In this document: positions 50,331 through 59,231 of the stretch, piece after piece
Numbering within the stretch: the stretch's first letter is position 1
Layout of the letters: every line of letters starts with the position of its first letter
Assembly: GCF_964019385.1 (NCBI RefSeq)
Contig: NC_088645.1
Location: forward strand, 6,940,175-7,004,174
Length of the DNA stretch: 64,000 nucleotides
Source of the DNA: Sycon ciliatum
Lineage: Eukaryota; Porifera; Calcarea; Leucosolenida; Sycettidae
Reading direction: 5' to 3'
The notes under the pieces: model-generated
The model's database searches: none
Told to the model about the DNA's origin: nothing
What the model saw: only the letters and a program-made list of their open reading frames with translations
Made by a program: the position numbers and the translations under genes

Positions 50331-50516
50331 GCATGTGCGAACACAATGCATGTGCGAACACAATGCATGTGCGAACACAATGCATGTGCGAACACAATGC
50401 ATGTGCGAACACAATGCATGTGCGAACACAATGCATGTGCGAACACAATGCATGTGCGAACACAATGCATGTGCGAACACAATGCATGTGCGAACACAAT
50501 GTATGTGCGAACACAT
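50331..50516. repeat. 17-bp minisatellite, 11 units
   Basis: The unit TGTGCGAACACAATGCA starts every 17 bases from 50334 to 50504 with almost no variation (one A/G change in the last unit). Because 17 is not a multiple of three and no stop arises in several frames, the array creates long spurious open frames on both strands. Confidence 0.95.
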
Positions 50517-50529
50517 GCAAACATACACA

Positions 50530-51200
50530 GATTACGAACAACAGGATTGCCAACAGGAGCTTGAATTCTTTCTTTCTTTAGTAGTTCAAGGTCTGTCGGC
50601 GATGGCCACTCGGTGTTACCTTTTACTGCAGATCATGAAACTGCTTCTACACCCAGTTTGTTGCAGTCTAGTAAGCGATGGTGTCAAAATTATGCATGCA
50701 AACGTTGATGAAGTCACTAGACCTTGCCAATGTACACTTGAATTTTTTATTGGTTTCAATTGTATTTGTCTCATAAGTTGCACAACAGTCAAGCAGATCA
50801 TCCAGGATGGATGGGTTGGTATGCTGACTTAATTGGCCACCTAGAAGCTACTACAAGAATGGCGAACGGACCTAATCTTTAGCTTCAATATAGGAAAATT
50901 TAGGACGAGTCTTGGTTTGAAATTTTGACAACGTCTGGGTCCCGGCACCGGCGATCTCCGGCGTGAACGGTTCACAAACCACTTTTGGTCAAAGTTGTAC
51001 AGGATCGGTGCCGGTCAGATTGTAAGAGCTGGGCACTGCCCAACTTTGCCGGCGGCAACCCCTTGCGATTATTAACCGGATGCTTTTGTTACGACTTCAC
51101 TGGTTCACATCACCACAATGCTCCGGAAGAGATTGAAAGAAGCCTACCGCCGGTGGCTCCCGGTGTGTACAAACAATATGTGAACCAAGCCATACTCGTC
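50530..51200. other. No recognisable gene
   Basis: About 670 bp between the minisatellite and a hairpin. No domain, repeat or RNA feature that I can support. Confidence 0.5.
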
Positions 51201-51201
51201 A

Positions 51202-51328
51202 GCGCAGCACAGAGAAAATGAGGCCGAACCTGAATGGAATGAAAATAATTTCCAAAGCCAGATTCCAAGCTTTTGGAAATGATATTTTTCATCGCTATCA
51301 GGTTCGGCCTCATTTTCTCTGTGCCGCG
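51202..51328. repeat. Hairpin of about 127 nt
   Basis: The arms GCACAGAGAAAATGAGGCCG... (51207-51257) and ...CGGCCTCATTTTCTCTGTGC (about 51265-51324) pair over about 50 bases with a few bulges around a tiny loop. It could be a foldback element or a small-RNA precursor. Confidence 0.75.
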
Positions 51329-51564
51329 CAGGCGAGTCCACAAAGGACGAGACAGTTCTGTTCGCAGATTGAGTACATTTATGCATGCACATACAGACGG
51401 ACAGGCATACAATCTCGACAAACACATGCACCAGCAATACACCTCACTACAACACGCATAGACACAGGCCAAGATAACCAATGATTGCATTACACATGGA
51501 CAGAATATGCACTCTACGCTATACATGTAGCTGGTAATTTGCCAGAAAACGAGCTAAGACTCAC

Positions 51565-51696
51565 CGAGGCACTCTCCTGTGGCACTTTTCTTCGTGTCCG
51601 GTTTACACTGGCAGGTGTAGAAAGTTGTTTCATTACCAAGGCACACAGTTTTCTCTGATTGGCAGAAGCTGGACCTGTATCTGCAGTCGTCGACAG
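51565..51696 (-). CDS. EGF-like domain exon
   Basis: This 132-nt host exon on the minus strand lies between AACACAG (acceptor) and GTGAGT (donor) and is phase 1-1. It encodes about 44 residues: VDDCRYRSSFCQSEK, VCLGNETTFYTCQCKPD, SATGECLG. The six cysteines are spaced as C-x6-C-x6-C-x9-C-x1-C-x11-C, which fits an EGF-like module; NET is a possible N-glycosylation site. EGF and CCP modules often occur together in secreted or adhesion proteins. It lies upstream of the CCP exons in the same strand and phase, so it probably belongs to the same gene. Confidence 0.65.
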
Positions 51697-51797
51697 CTGT
51701 GTTAACATGAATGTAGAGAGGACACGTCAACTATTAGCAGCAGATGTGAAGGGGTTTGGTATGCTTTTAAGAAGCATTGTCCGGACGCAAAGTCCGT

Positions 51798-51850
51798 GGG
51801 GGGGGGGGGGGGGTAAAGGGGCCCGTGCAACCAACCCCCCCCCCCCCCCC
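51798..51850. repeat. Facing G and C homopolymer runs
   Basis: A run of about 15 G is followed 20 bases later by a run of about 16 C. They could pair as a hairpin or form a G-quadruplex. Other G or C runs lie at about 4926, 50306, 54043 and 57834. Confidence 0.85.
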
Positions 51851-51908
51851 AAGAGGTTCGACATTGGTTTTCAAGTATGTGCCATAGTTGTGTCAGATTT
51901 GCCTTCAA

Positions 51909-52307
51909 TGGTTCTGGCCTGCATAATGTAAAGTCCCGACAGCCTATGACCCATTCAATGTGTTACTACCCGACTGGTTCTGGCCTGCATAGGGTAAAGT
52001 CCTGACAGCCTATGAGTCAATGACCCATCGACAGTGTTACTACCTGAAAGGTTCTGGCCTACACTGGGTAAAGTCCCGACAGCCTATGACCCATCGACAA
52101 TGTGTTACTACCTGACTGAGTCTGGCAAGCAACAATATTATTTAATCATCTGAACATAAAGTCCTGACAGCCTATGAGTCAATGACCCATCGACAGTGTT
52201 ACTACCTGAAAGGTTCTGGCCTACACTGGGTAAAGTCCCGACAGCCTATGACCCATCGACAATGTGTTACTACCTGACTGAGTCTGGCAAGCAACAATAT
52301 TATTTAA
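51909..52307. repeat. Tandem repeat, about 65-80-bp units with a larger duplicated block
   Basis: Units contain GTAAAGTCC.GACAGCCTATG, GTGTTACTACC and GGTTCTGGCCT. A segment of about 160 bp ending GCAAGCAACAATATTATTTAA is itself duplicated (about 51985-52145 and 52160-52307). Confidence 0.85.
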
Positions 52308-52425
52308 TTCCCGTAGCTATGCAGAAGACGTTACTTCAGTAACGTCTGGCGCTAGCCAGGGTCCACACAGCTTTAATTTGGTGTTTGTTTGTTTGTTTGT
52401 TTGTGTCACGGCTGGAGCTATCCCG
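52308..52425. repeat. Dispersed repeat R1, copy 2
   Basis: It matches 2552-2683, including the GTTT microsatellite. It is followed by three copies of ATCTGTCCCGT (52435-52455). Confidence 0.75.
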
Positions 52426-52654
52426 TATCTGTCCCGTATCTGTCCCGTATCTGTGACTACAAAGGCTCTACAGGATTGTACATAACAGCTGTCCACAATA
52501 TTTGCGGGCTCCTGTATCTGTCCCGTACCGTACCAATATTCGTCGTATTATGTATACGACTCCCTGATGTAGAGGGAGATTTGGAAAGAAATAGGGAGAC
52601 GAAGAGGAAATTAAATTAGAATAGATGCCGATTAGGTGATAGGATGCGTCAGCA

Positions 52655-52965
52655 TAAACATACTTTGGAAGAGAGATCCCGTCGTCTCCAAAATAAGCGT
52701 GAACGAGCGATTCAGTGCCGGTCACAGGAAACGTCGGAAGAGAGATCCCGTCGACTCCAGAACGCCCGTGATCGGTAGAGTCCGGCGGTACCAGGCAACG
52801 TCAGGACAGACATCCCTTTGAGTCCAGGACGCCCGTGATCGGCTGAGTCTAAGCCGATCCCAGGAAACGTCAGGACAGACATCTCGTCGAGTCCAGAACG
52901 TCCGTGATCGGCAGAGTCAGCGCCGGTTCCAGTAAACGTCAGGACAGACATCCCGTCGACGCGCA
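52655..52965 (+). pseudogene. Decayed STPR-type (23-residue) repeat array
   Basis: Four to five units of about 69 bp are present. The first two read HTLEERSRRLQNKRERAIQC and SQETSEERSRRLQNARDR, close to the pattern of score-and-three-peptide-repeat (STPR) DNA-binding domains (R..ETxE.R..RL...R.R). Later units keep the pattern in pieces (ETSGQTSRRVQNVRDRQSQR) but are interrupted by stops. STPR arrays occur in some transcription factors and in proteins of DNA transposons of invertebrates; here the flanks are dispersed repeats R1 and R2, which favours a transposon origin. Not a working gene in this copy. Confidence 0.55.
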
Positions 52966-53830
52966 GAAAAACTAAATCTGCAGCCTCTTTTGCCGTCGAA
53001 CAGGATACGTTTTATATAGGAGACTGTAAATTTATGTAATGTCCAAATTTCGACGTGAGCAGCAGGTCACTCGCGTTGATTTTTCGACGTGCGAGCCAAA
53101 TAACGCGAGCTGAACTTTCGCGTCGCAGACATCCCGTCGACGCGCAGAAAAACTAAATCTGCAGCTTCTTTTGCCGTCGGACAGGATACGTATTTTAGGA
53201 GACTGTAAAGTTATGTGATGTGCTCCACAGGCAACCATGCATTCGGCGTCGTCATTGGCTCAACAGGTCAATGCACATGTATTACTACAAAAAGGCCAGA
53301 AAATCCGATCACTGTATTAAAATCAACTAATGTTCGCTGGCGATTTAATTTCGCTGATTTCGCCGCTTGGTACCAACCGGCCAAAGTAAATCGCAGGCCA
53401 ACGTTTGTTATATAGGCAAATGATGCATGATTGAGCAATGGATGCATGTGAGAGCAAAAATACCGATCGATTTCAAATTTGACGTGAAACTGCGCGTCAC
53501 GTCGGAAATAACGTGCATCTTAACCTCTCTAATAGAGAGGTTTCTATTTCTCATCGGCCAAAATTTGTTGATTTACAATATAAGGAGATAAAAAGAAAAG
53601 AAGGAGCAAAACAAAAGTAGATGATTATTAGAGAAATAACAATCCGCAATAAATTCTGCAAATACTTTTGCCTAACTCATAAGCAAACCGATTGAAACGT
53701 TTTTGCAATACAGTGATGTGGCCAATCAACGAAAAAGACATTCCCATCAGTTCTTATAACATGTACGATGAGCTAGGCAAAAAAAGCATAAAAGCATAGC
53801 GCAGGGCCCTGAGCTTCCAAGCTCTCTCGT
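52962..53830. repeat. Dispersed repeat R2, interrupted copies
   Basis: Partial copy at 52962-53045, then 53140-53310 and 53750-53830, all matching 39129-39470. The stretch 53311-53749 is absent from the 39-kb copy and contains AACCTCTCTAATAGAGAGGTT, similar to the ends of the MITE at 46541. It may be an inserted relative. Confidence 0.6.
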
Positions 53831-54379
53831 CATCTGAACACTGTACGAATATCATGTTACCCATTACCCACCAAACTCGGTGCCTCATCAATTTGACATC
53901 CGACCCAGCGCATTGTTTTGCCACTCTGCTTCAATGGTGCCATTCCTGATGACTACCTGTGTTTGGATATTTTGATCCTAGTAGTATAAACTGATTTGAG
54001 TGGTATGGAAGGCCTTACAGTATTGTCGGGTGCTGAAGAACGGGGGGGGGGGGGGGGGGGGGTCAGCCTCCTGGCCTATGCCGTTCCTATTTTCGTGTAC
54101 TACAGTCTACGCACAGTTGAGTCCCCGTGCATACATTGGTATGCTGCTCTTTTGAAATCCCAACCTGTTTGTACTCCGGCTCTCTGGTCTTCGGCACCCG
54201 ACAGTGCTCTATGGGGAAACACCGGTGGGTATAGTCTTGCAGGCTTGGGTCTGGATCTGTAGAGAAATACAAGGTGTGTTCGACCACTCGTCCTCTATGC
54301 AGAGTGGCAAGGGTTTGCCAAACACAGGTACTAGTCACATGCTAGAGCCTGGCTGTGCCTTCTGCCCTTTTTGTCTCAC

Positions 54380-54773
54380 CTTCAGTCGGAGCAATTGATG
54401 ATTGCGGTGGTGTCTTCAGCACCGTGGCAAATGCCGCCTGTGAATGGGGAGCTGTGTGCAGGTTGCTTCCAAACTCACAGTCAATAACGCACAGGTTCGT
54501 CCCCCAGCACCGTCCGTTTGCCTGAAACCAGCTACCTATTACAGCTGAGTCATTGTAGTTCAGGCGAAGTCTGTAGCCAGCAAAAGCCGTAGATGTGCTG
54601 TTCAACTTGACTGGGTACCAATCAATGCGATTCATAATGAGCGTATGGGAGAACACGTAACGTGACACATCGCTGACAGAGCAAAGCGTTGCATTGAACG
54701 AGCTGTTGAATTTCAGTAAACTTCGAGCATCCAGGAAGGCAGCTCCTGATTTGCCGGCACCGCCCTCCATCCT
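54380..54773 (-). CDS. Candidate exon of a secreted protein, domain not recognised
   Basis: On the minus strand GTTACACAG precedes AGGATGGAGG and GTGAGA follows CTGAAG, giving a 394-nt open stretch (131 codons plus one base). The reading is rich in possible N-glycosylation sites (FNSSFNATLC, LNSTSTAF, NYNDSAV) and has a Cys cluster (GRCWGTNLCVIDCEFGS). It ends in phase 1, which fits the phase-1 EGF exon that follows at 51565-51696. I recognise no domain family. The G/T-rich microsatellite right upstream forms the tract before the acceptor. The open frame continues through that microsatellite, which is not evidence of coding. The exon could be a chance frame; splice-site quality and composition are the support. 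Confidence 0.45.
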
Positions 54774-54799
54774 CTGTGTAACTACACAGGCAAGCAGAC

Positions 54800-55095
54800 A
54801 TATGTATACCAACCCATACACCCACACACCCACATACACCCACACCCACACACACCCACACACACACACCCACCCACCCACACACACCCACACCCACACC
54901 CACACCCACATACTCCCACATGCACCACCACACCAACGCCCACATGCACATACACTCACCCACATACCCACCCACCCACATATCCACCCACATACACGCA
55001 CACGCACACACACACACACCACGCACGCACGCACGCACGCACACACGCACACAAACCGACATAGACAGACACAAACAGACACACATACATACAGA
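54800..55095. repeat. CA-rich microsatellite block
   Basis: Mixed CACACA, CACCCA, CATACA and GCAC runs of about 300 bp. They create spurious open frames of Thr/His or Val/Cys on both strands. Confidence 0.95.
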
Positions 55096-55228
55096 CAATT
55101 CAATGCTGGATAGGCGGACCACCCAACATGAGCATGACTAAACTGATTACCACTGATCTTACTTTTTTCGTGTTTTAGCATATAAACTGTCGGAGAAGTG
55201 AACTGCCTGGAAAGAGAAATATAATGCC

Positions 55229-55300
55229 AACCCCACAAGGACTCGAGCCTAGGCCTTACTTGTCACGAGCAAATGCTCTTACCATCTGAGCTATGGGACC
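55229..55300 (-). tRNA. tRNA-Thr(CGT)-like sequence, probably a pseudogene or SINE head
   Basis: The 72-nt minus-strand sequence starts GGTCCCATAGCTCAGATGGT and folds as a cloverleaf: D stem GCTC/GAGC, anticodon stem ATTTG/CAAGT around CTCGTGA (anticodon CGT by position), T loop CTCGAGT with one mismatched stem pair, and an acceptor stem made of four normal and three G-T type pairs. The A box (TAGCTCAGATGG) and B box (GGCTCGAGTCC) are good. The weak acceptor stem and the absence of other tRNAs suggest a tRNA pseudogene or the head of a tRNA-derived SINE. Confidence 0.5.
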
Positions 55301-55466
55301 AGGCCACACGGAGGGTGCTGACAGGTTTTTCACTCCAAAGGCAGCTCACAACACACCATATATCAGTTAGTAGTATAGAGACAGACCCAGGCGCTTCAAT
55401 TGTGTATCCGTATATTCACTATTCAGCCTACATCAGTACTGTAAGATCACTAATGTTAGCGAACAC

Positions 55467-56335
55467 TTAAAGGGGAAGTTAAGGCAAAAATTAAAATTTC
55501 ACCAGTTGTAGTCTTCGGGGTGCTGAGTCGAAAGGTCTTGGTCGGAGAAAGCTGAGACACTCCCTTCCTACTTGAATCCCAATCGAACTCGCGCACTTCC
55601 ACCGAAACTAGGTGACTGCGCCCTACTAGATGGGGATTTGTATGCAAAATGTCACTAAAAGCGCCATTTCGTTCTTATAAAAGCACGGATGACCGCGATT
55701 GGCCCATATGTTGTAGTCTTTTGGACGCTGAGTCGACTGGTTTTGGTCCGAAAAGGCTGCGATGCAGCGTTCCTCCTTTATTCCCAATCGAACATGGTTG
55801 AACAAGTGGTCACGTGCTCCTGGGTGCCAAAATCACCTGGTCACCACGCCAGCAGGCGACAACTTTCACACCAAGGTTCAACTCGAGTTCAACTCGAGTG
55901 ACAGGACTGCACCCAAAAAAGGTCAAACAGACTAGTAAGTTGTACCCTGCAGGCACGGTGACCAGGTGACTGGTGTACGCACGAGCACGTGACCGCTTGT
56001 TCAACCATGTTCGATTGGGAATAAAGGAGGAACGCTGCATCGCAGCCTTTTCCGACTAAAACCAGTCGACACAGCGTCCAAAAGACTACAACATATGGGC
56101 CAATCGCGGTCATCCGTGCTTTTATAAGAACGAAATGGCGCTTTTAGTGACATTTTGCATACAAATCCCCATCTAGTAGGGCGCAATCACCCAGTTTCGG
56201 TGGAAGTGCGCGAGTTCGATTGGGATTCAAGTAGGAAGGGAGCGTCTCAGCTTTCTCGGGCCAAGACCATTCGACTCAGCACCCCGAAGACTACAACTGG
56301 TGAACTTTTAATTTTTGCCTTAACTTCCCCTTTAA
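55467..56335. mobile_element. TTAA-flanked long foldback element
   Basis: TTAA lies at 55467-55470 and 56332-56335. The ends are AGGGGAAGTTAAGGC and its inverse. Two arms of about 410 bp (about 55471-55885 and 55920-56331) are near-perfect inverted copies around a centre with CAACTCGAGTTCAACTCGAG. Each arm also contains two diverged direct copies of a block starting GTAGTCTT. It is non-coding, and a transcript would fold into a long double strand. Confidence 0.85.
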
Positions 56336-56786
56336 TGGGGAAGTGCATCAATTCTTCAAGTAGGGTCCAGAAGAAAGACAATTTGATATTGGGTCGAATG
56401 GCCTATCTCTCGCTGGCATAATTATGATAAGCCAAACTTGTCAAATCGTCAATCGCATAATCCACGTTGCTATAGCGACCAGCGCAGTGATGACGCACAT
56501 TCTACATAGCTAAGCGAGAGAGAAGGTCGATCACTGCAGAATTTGGTCATTTTTCAATTGTCTTATTGTATTCACGATGTGCAAGAACACACATGCCGGC
56601 GTGTATGATGACTCTAGGGTGGATCTCTTCCCAGAGGGAAATGTCCGCCTACAGGCAAAGTGACAAACATTAACTTACAATCCCATGGCTGAGGCTTCAC
56701 AAGAATATCTGCACAAACCACATAACCAAAACCATAGGAAAAGCACAAGACTTTGCAAGCCATGCATAAAGCCACACATATGGAGT
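56336..56786. other. No recognisable gene
   Basis: About 450 bp of unique-looking sequence between two TTAA elements. Nothing supportable. Confidence 0.5.
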
Positions 56787-57394
56787 TTAACCCTTTAAGA
56801 GCCGCCCCATACTTGAATGCGTCGTAAACGACGCATTCAAATGCAAAACTTCAAAAGATCGTAACTCAGTCCAATCTCGCTCAAATCCAGTGATCGAAAT
56901 ATCCAGGGCGAAGAGAAAACTCTCACCTGTCGGGAGAAACAATCCGCGAAGCGCTGCGAGCAACGGTCCCTGAGATAAATCACTCGTAAGTTGAGCCGCG
57001 ATCGCGGCAATTTCAAAAGCGCGCAGTGCGACTTTAGTATTGAGAATTTTGAGACTTTTCGTCACGCTGGTTTACTCGAATTTGCACGGGTTTCACTGTT
57101 GATATTGTCAAGAGTACACAGCGAAAAAATTGGAACTCCACGATCGAGCAAAATGAAATATCTGGAGCGGGACGCAATTGGACGCATTTGGGGCATTTTT
57201 CGTACTGTCACTGCGATCTATCGCTGGATGGACGGTGTGCTGGCTATCATGATCGACCTCATTCTCTTCCTCTCGCGGAGACCTTTCCAGGAAGCCCTAG
57301 ATTGTGAGGATTGAGTGAGTAGAACTGAAGCTATGATCCAAGGAACACGAAAATGCAGAATTTTGAAATTTTCCTGTGGCTCTTAAAGGGTTAA
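56787..57394. mobile_element. TTAA-flanked MITE 'D'
   Basis: TTAA lies at 56787-56790 and 57391-57394. The ends are CCCTTTAAGAGCC and GGCTCTTAAAGGG; the body is 600 bp. A 28-base inverted repeat with 13-bp arms (TTGAATGCGTCGT) lies at 56813-56840. The word TCGTAACTC just inside it is shared with MITE 'C', and a TTTGAA.TTTTCCTG word near the right end is shared with MITE 'B'. It is non-coding, with piggyBac-like ends. Confidence 0.85.
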
Positions 57395-57479
57395 AAAATT
57401 CACCGCCCAAGCACGACACAATCTGACTGAGTTTCCCATAAAATTAATTAGAATTACGGTTGAAACCGCCCGCCATAAG

Positions 57480-57790
57480 GTGCTGCTTTGCTGCAAACTG
57501 GAAAGGCAAATAATTCTTCCATGATGTCGAGTGGTCAAAGCCCCCTGAACTTGAGCTATTCACGGATGCCTCTGATGCTGGCTTCGACGGTGTCTATCAA
57601 GGACAATTGTTTTGGAGCAATGGGCCGCTGAGATGCAGGATGAACCAATTATGATTCCTCTCTTCCGAGAACTGGCTCCCACAGCCAGCCAATGCCCGAT
57701 GCCAACTCCTCCGCTCAACTTTCTGCTCTGATTGCTGCCAACAATGACCTCATCAGAGACTCATGCTCTGGTCCTACAGCCCAGACAACC
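57480..57790 (+). mobile_element. Short fragment of a DIRS-like retroelement
   Basis: One frame reads SKPPELELFTDASDAGFDGV followed by YQGQLFWSNG, which resembles the RNase H region of DIRS/Ngaro-type elements (FTDAS..G.GG......W..G). Only a small, old, broken piece is visible; no ends or recombinase are seen. Confidence 0.45.
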
Positions 57791-58215
57791 CCGGTATTTC
57801 CGCGTACATAACGGTTTGTTAAATCCATTCTCCCCCCCCCCCCCTCTTATCCCCACCGCTGAACGCATTATATCCTTTGCTTCTGACCTCTGTGTTACAA
57901 GTGCCTGTCGCTGTCGACTATCCATGTGTACTTAGCTGCCGTAAGATACCACTTGCTCTGTAATAGCGTTTCAATTGACAGTCTCAGATCTGTCCGCTCT
58001 GTCTGTCTTCTAGCACATGCGAATACGTGGACTTACCTTTGACGTAAACGCGGACGTGCGTATAATAAAGAATAATAATAGTTTTGGCCAAAACTGTTTC
58101 CAACCTCCTCAACCCTTTACCGACGGACCGACCATGCATTGATCGATCCCTGATGAATGATAAATTCAACTCAAATGAGGTAGAGAAGAAGTAGCGAGGA
58201 CCCGGCCATTATGGA

Positions 58216-58490
58216 ATCCAATACACCACACCACCACATTGCGCTCTTGGCCGATCCAAACTCTGCACTCACATCACCATCACCACAGCGAGGACAATTC
58301 CGGTGTATAGATTGATATTGACAATGACCCTCCAGACAGCTGAGGAGCTCAGGAGGAGCGAAACAGCTGTCTGGAGGGTCACTGTCAATATAAATCTATA
58401 TACCGGAATTGTCCTCGCTGTGGTGATGGTGATGTGAGTGCAGAGTTTGGATCGGCCAAGAGCGCAATGTGGTGGTGAAGTGTATTGGAT
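58216..58490. repeat. Hairpin with 127-bp arms
   Basis: Arms 58216-58342 and 58364-58490 are near-perfect inverted copies (ATCCAATACACC...CAGCTG / CAGCTG...GTGTATTGGAT) around a 21-nt loop. Short direct repeats of AAATGAGGTAG lie outside on both sides (58177 and 58494). Confidence 0.88.
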
Positions 58491-58643
58491 TGAAATGAGG
58501 TAGCTCGGAAAAGAAGTCAACACGTACCCATCGGCTATTGCACACTCTGGAAAGTTCATAAGTTGAGAGAATGGAAAAGGGAAAAGTCTGAAGAAAAAAG
58601 TAATTACTCAGATGGTGATCCAAGGAAATATTAAATTTAAAAA

Positions 58644-59066
58644 AAGGAAAACGGTGGGGCACAAGTTATGCGTTAGTAGCTTGTGTTCGGCTTGATGGCG
58701 CTTACCTTCCACTCTTTGGAATTATCACTAATATCCATGAACTTTCCAAGTTGGAAGGCCGTTGGTTAGCGCTATCAAGCAGTGCTCAAGCTCACTTCCT
58801 TGCAGTGGAATGTCTCAGTACTCCTTGTCAGTCTGGTGCACGTCTGACTGTTCAAAAACCTGGTTTAGTTGGTGGACTCTAACGCATGGTTCTGATCTAC
58901 TCACCTCCCACCGTTTCGGCGCTGCATCTGCGCCTTGATCCTAGAGGGTGGTGGCATTCCCACGGCGGATGCGGAAAACTCGGCTTCCAGCCGAGTCTCA
59001 CGCGAACTGTGAAATTTTTTTCTCTTTTTTTCTCTAACGCATAACTTGTGCCCCACCGCTTTCCTT
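58644..59066. mobile_element. MITE with terminal inverted repeats of about 33 bp
   Basis: AAGGAAAACGGTGGGGCACA (58644 onward, to CGTTAG) is mirrored by the sequence ending at 59066 (CTAACGCATAAC...CGCTTTCCTT). The body is about 360 bp, non-coding, and contains a smaller hairpin around GGCTTCCAGCCGAG. Confidence 0.65.
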
Positions 59067-59152
59067 GTTTCAAAAAGTGACTGCCACCACCATGAATCGA
59101 ACCAGTGACCTTCGCTTGAGGCCAGCGATGGAAAGATACGTACACTTAACTC

Positions 59153-59231
59153 CAGAACAGAACAACAAGGACAATAAAGGCTTGTTTGCTGCCAGCAAAC
59201 AAGCCTTGATTGTCCTTGTTGTTCTGTTCTG
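59153..59231. ncRNA. Perfect-stem hairpin of about 79 nt, pre-miRNA-like or foldback
   Basis: CAGAACAGAACAACAAGGAC...GGCTTGTTTGCTG pairs with CCAGCAAACAAGCC...GTTGTTCTGTTCTG over about 37 bases with a single mismatch and almost no loop. The length fits a microRNA precursor, but the near-perfect stem also fits a small foldback. A B-box-like GGTTCGATTC lies on the minus strand near 59085-59095. Confidence 0.5.

Noticed and set aside
50331-50516. CRISPR-like regular repeat
   Set aside because: The 17-bp units are directly adjacent with no spacers, in a eukaryotic setting; it is a minisatellite.
50049-50564. 171-codon frame with CANTMHVRTQCMCEHNA-type repeats
   Set aside because: It is produced by the 17-bp minisatellite; several frames on both strands are equally open.
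54165-54256. Acceptor-like TATTTCTCTACAG before a Cys-containing reading (DPDPSLQDYTHRC)
   Set aside because: The acceptor is good, but I find no donor that gives the phase needed to join the EGF-like exon; left out as an exon.
54774-55238. N-terminal part of a 298-codon minus-strand frame, Val/Cys/Gly-rich
   Set aside because: It is the translation of the CA/GT microsatellite and continues only by lack of stops into the candidate exon at 54380-54773.
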